From Helopsaltes ochotensis (lineage: Eukaryota > Chordata > Aves > Passeriformes > Locustellidae): DNA of 64,000 bases. The position numbers were made by a program, and so were the translations under genes. Under the pieces are notes generated by a model. It saw only the letters and a list, made by a program, of their open reading frames with translations, made no database searches and had not been told where the DNA came from. The number at the start of each line of letters is the position of its first letter. Position 1 is the stretch's first letter. The DNA is taken from NCBI GenBank assembly GCA_013400155.1, contig VXBM01000681.1, positions 68,660-132,659 on the forward strand. The letters run 5' to 3'. Positions 61,441 through 64,000 of the stretch are shown here, piece by piece.

Positions 61441-62363
61441 CTGCAAAGAGAGGAAAAAACCCAAAAATCCAACTTCAGACAGAGAGTTCTGTAACCAACT
61501 GAAGTAATAAACCTGGTTTCACAAGGCCCTACATCCTCTGCCAGCCAGCACACACCACATGGTTTTTCTCCTTCCTTCCATGTTCCTGATAATCCCCTTC
61601 CACACTTTTCACAATTAACCCCTAAAGTCTGGAGCTTTCTCATGGATCCTCCAACCACCAGCTGGATAAGAGGCGATTCGCAACACAGCCACGTGTGGGA
61701 ATTAACCAGCTGAAGGTCCCCAAACAGAAGGAGAAGACAAGGCTGAGTGTCCCTCCTGAGCACATTTACTTGTGTCTCCTCTCTGCCAGTGTTTCATGCA
61801 CTCATCTCTTTCTCTCTCAAATTTGGCTGGAATGGGTCAGCAGGCACCAAAGTTACAAAAGGGCACTGGCAGGGAAGGTTTCAGCAATTCCAACGCTGTT
61901 TCCTTAGAATATGACACTTCCTGCACCTACACAAAACATCATCAAAGGCGAAAAAAATCATGCAAATTGCATCTGAGTAGAGCAAACACAGGAAGCCAGA
62001 AGTGGAAAAGGCTTTTGCTGATTCCTGTTCAGAAAGCTCACAAAGGGGCAATAAACAGAAAAGCAAATGGACGTGGGTATTTTTATCAGAGGGCAAATTG
62101 ATCCTGGGATACACCAGCACAGATATTTCTAGAAGAGACAGTGAATGTTAAAGCCAGCACACAAGACACCGAAGTTCCCATCTCCTGGTACACTGAGTTG
62201 TGGTGACTCACATGCCAGAAAAAAAGAACTGAAACTGGAACAACTGTGAGGACATGAAAAGCAACAAAACAGACACTCTCTTAAAGAGGACAGGCAAGAG
62301 GGGCAGCACAGGAGAGTAAAATCAGGGGTGAAAAGGGGCAAGAGCATTGCACAAAAAGCTATC

Positions 62364-62539
62364 TGGGCTGCCCAGAGAAGCTGTGGTTGCCCCTGGATCC
62401 CTGGAAGTGTCCAAGGTCAGGCTGGACGGGGCTTGGAGCAACCTGGGATAATGGAGGGTGTCCTTGCCCATTGCAAGGAGTGGAATGAGACGAACTTTAA
62501 TGTCCCTTCCAAACCAAACCACTCCAGGACTCCGGGATT
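62364..62539 (+). repeat. CR1 LINE 3' end upstream of the 61.3 kb exon
   Basis: Sense CR1: TGGGCTGCCCAGAGAAGCTG, TGCCCCTGGATCCCTGGAAG, GGCTTGGAGCAACCTGGGAT and ATGTCCCTTCCAAACC. It covers the same part of the element as the opposed copy at 61047-61168. Confidence 0.95.
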
Positions 62540-63102
62540 AAGGATCCCAAGAGAAAAACAGCAATCTGAGGTAGCTAGGAAAAGATCTGGGCTCCCACTT
62601 CTCAAGAAATTTCCTGAATTTACCCCAAACCTGCATCACTGCTGCCACAACCCAGGGAGCTGATTGCTCCCTCATCAAGATTCTTTCACCTTTGGCAGTT
62701 TTTACAACACAAATTATTTATTCTGCTCAAAACCTATCAAAAATCTGGACCAGCACTGATTTCTTCATAGTTAACACAAATCAGTGATAAAACCCTCAAA
62801 CTAAGCCATCATGGCAGCTTATTTTCCCAAGCTGTCTGAGAATTATTAACAGGAGAAGGTGGGGCCTGAACAATTCATGGGGAGAAGAGACAAAGCTCTG
62901 CTGCCAAGAGAAAAACAAAGGCAACCCACTCAGGAAAATTCCTTTACTAGGTGCTGGAGAACAAAAACCTTTAATCCATAAATTATGAACTTGGCGGAAC
63001 TTTCTTGTTTGGGTGTCACTTCTTAAAATACAATTCACAAATTAAAATACAATAAGCAGAAGATAATTGAGCATTTATTGCTTTGTGGGCTCTAAAATGA
63101 GG

Positions 63103-63142
63103 TTTGATCAGATAGTTTGATCAGATCAGATAGTTTGATCAG
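63103..63142 (+). repeat. TTTGATCAGATAG tandem repeat with TGATCA palindromes
   Basis: Three TTTGATCAG units separated by GATAG spacers; the middle one carries an extra ATCAG-type insertion. The local expansion is recent. Confidence 0.92.
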
Positions 63143-63399
63143 CCTCGGCACGGGCTCTTTTCTAACAGTTTTATTTACTGTACAACCAACTTGAATAGGA
63201 GAAGGTGGTTTTGGATCCAATTCAGGTGAAGGGTGGGTGTGATTTCCCAACTTGAGATGTGGTAGGGTGTTATTAAAGGTCTTTTAACTGGGCGTAGATC
63301 AGGCTGAGGTGCACCACAAAACCACTTGAGGAAGCGAGGGAGTGCTGGCAAACGCAAAACCGAAGCGTTGCGGCCACCGTCGGAGCGAGGCGCCCAAAC

Positions 63400-64000
63400 A
63401 ACAACAGATGCCGGGTAGGTATTAATGTCAGCTTAAATATTTATGGGGATATATCAAATGTAAATAATAAAGGGCCTTTCATCGTGTGCAGGATGCATGG
63501 CGATAATCTGCGGGTCTCCCCGAGGAGGGGAGGGCAAGGACCTCGTTCCCAGCCCCGTCAGATCCCCGCGCGGGGAACCAAAGTTCAAACTACAAAATGA
63601 TGCCGGGGCTTCAGAGCCGCAATGGAGGGTTTGATCAGATTAGAACAGATGAGGGTCTTGCTGTCATCTGGAATATGCTGTGTTAAAGAGAAGACAGCAA
63701 GCTGGATTTTGATATGCAAATGGTACAGGGATAACTCCCCGAGATGTTAGTTGTAGAAAATGCTGATCCGAGAAAAAAGGGGAAAAAACCCTTTAACAAG
63801 GCATGAGGGTAATTCAAAGCCAAGTACTTTTAAACAGCACTTAACAAGTCCCTAGAGCCCACTCAACAGTGGGCCACCCCAGACGTGCCATCTTCTGCCC
63901 CTCAACAGCTTGAAAAAGTAGTAATTGCAAATCCATTTGCATTTTTCTTCTCAACTTGTCCGCGTTCATCATTCAGCAAGGCAGGGGGAAGAAAAATTAA
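63400..64000. promoter_or_regulatory. Candidate conserved non-coding block with octamer motifs
   Basis: CR1-free, with GGTATTAATGTCAGC, GGCGATAATCTGCGGG, CCCCGCGCGGGG, the perfect octamer ATGCAAAT (63714-63721) and the inverted pair TGCAAATCCATTTGCA (63926-63941). It may extend past the window. Octamers are bound by POU factors; the enhancer role is inferred. Confidence 0.4.

Larger units (their letters stand above)
61441..64000 (-). other. AGAP1: AGAP1 intron, 3' end only (upstream of the 61.3 kb exon)
   Basis: This intron ends at TTTGCAG before the exon and runs out of the window. The preceding PH-domain exon expected from the protein is not present. The intron contains one CR1 copy at 62364-62539 and a CR1-free block with octamer motifs from 63.1 kb to the end. 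Confidence 0.85.

Noticed and set aside
1..64000. Endogenous retrovirus, DNA transposon, CRISPR or bacterial operon
   Set aside because: No LTR pair, no gag/pol-like frame, no transposase and no spaced repeat array were seen.

Overview
The window looks like nuclear DNA of a bird, probably a songbird. The evidence is about thirty short CR1 LINE 3' ends, many of them of the promoter-distal type common in passerines, plus vertebrate splice sites, AT-rich intronic sequence and short assembly gaps. There is no bacterial-style gene organisation and no virus or retrovirus gene.

One gene is supported. Three consecutive coding exons of AGAP1 (ArfGAP with GTPase, ankyrin repeat and PH domains 1) lie on the minus strand at 61272-61440, 48674-48835 and 31866-32027. 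Their splice junctions are in phase and give one uninterrupted reading frame of 164 codons. They encode the second part of the first half of the split PH domain and most of the Ser/basic insert that interrupts this domain. The 48.7 kb and 31.9 kb exons are both 162 nt with phase 1 at both ends, so each can be skipped without a frameshift. The rest of the window is intron: at least 31.9 kb downstream of the last exon, two complete introns of 16.6 and 12.4 kb, and at least 2.6 kb upstream.

The introns hold three kinds of material. (1) 5'-truncated CR1 copies in both orientations with no clear bias, including inverted pairs close to two of the exons. (2) Simple sequence: an 81-nt homopurine run next to a 98-N gap, an 86-nt homopyrimidine run, a (TATATC)n array containing a single N, and small tandem duplications. 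(3) CR1-free blocks with homeodomain- and POU-like motifs, or unusual CpG content, that look like conserved regulatory DNA. In vertebrates AGAP1 lies beside the homeobox gene GBX2 (recalled from memory), so its introns could carry long-range enhancers. That idea is inference, because no alignment could be run.

No previously undescribed biological system was found. The most useful leads are the skippable PH-insert exons, the inverted CR1 pair around the 61.3 kb exon, a 12-CpG cluster at 56.9 kb, and the octamer-containing block at 63.4-64.0 kb.
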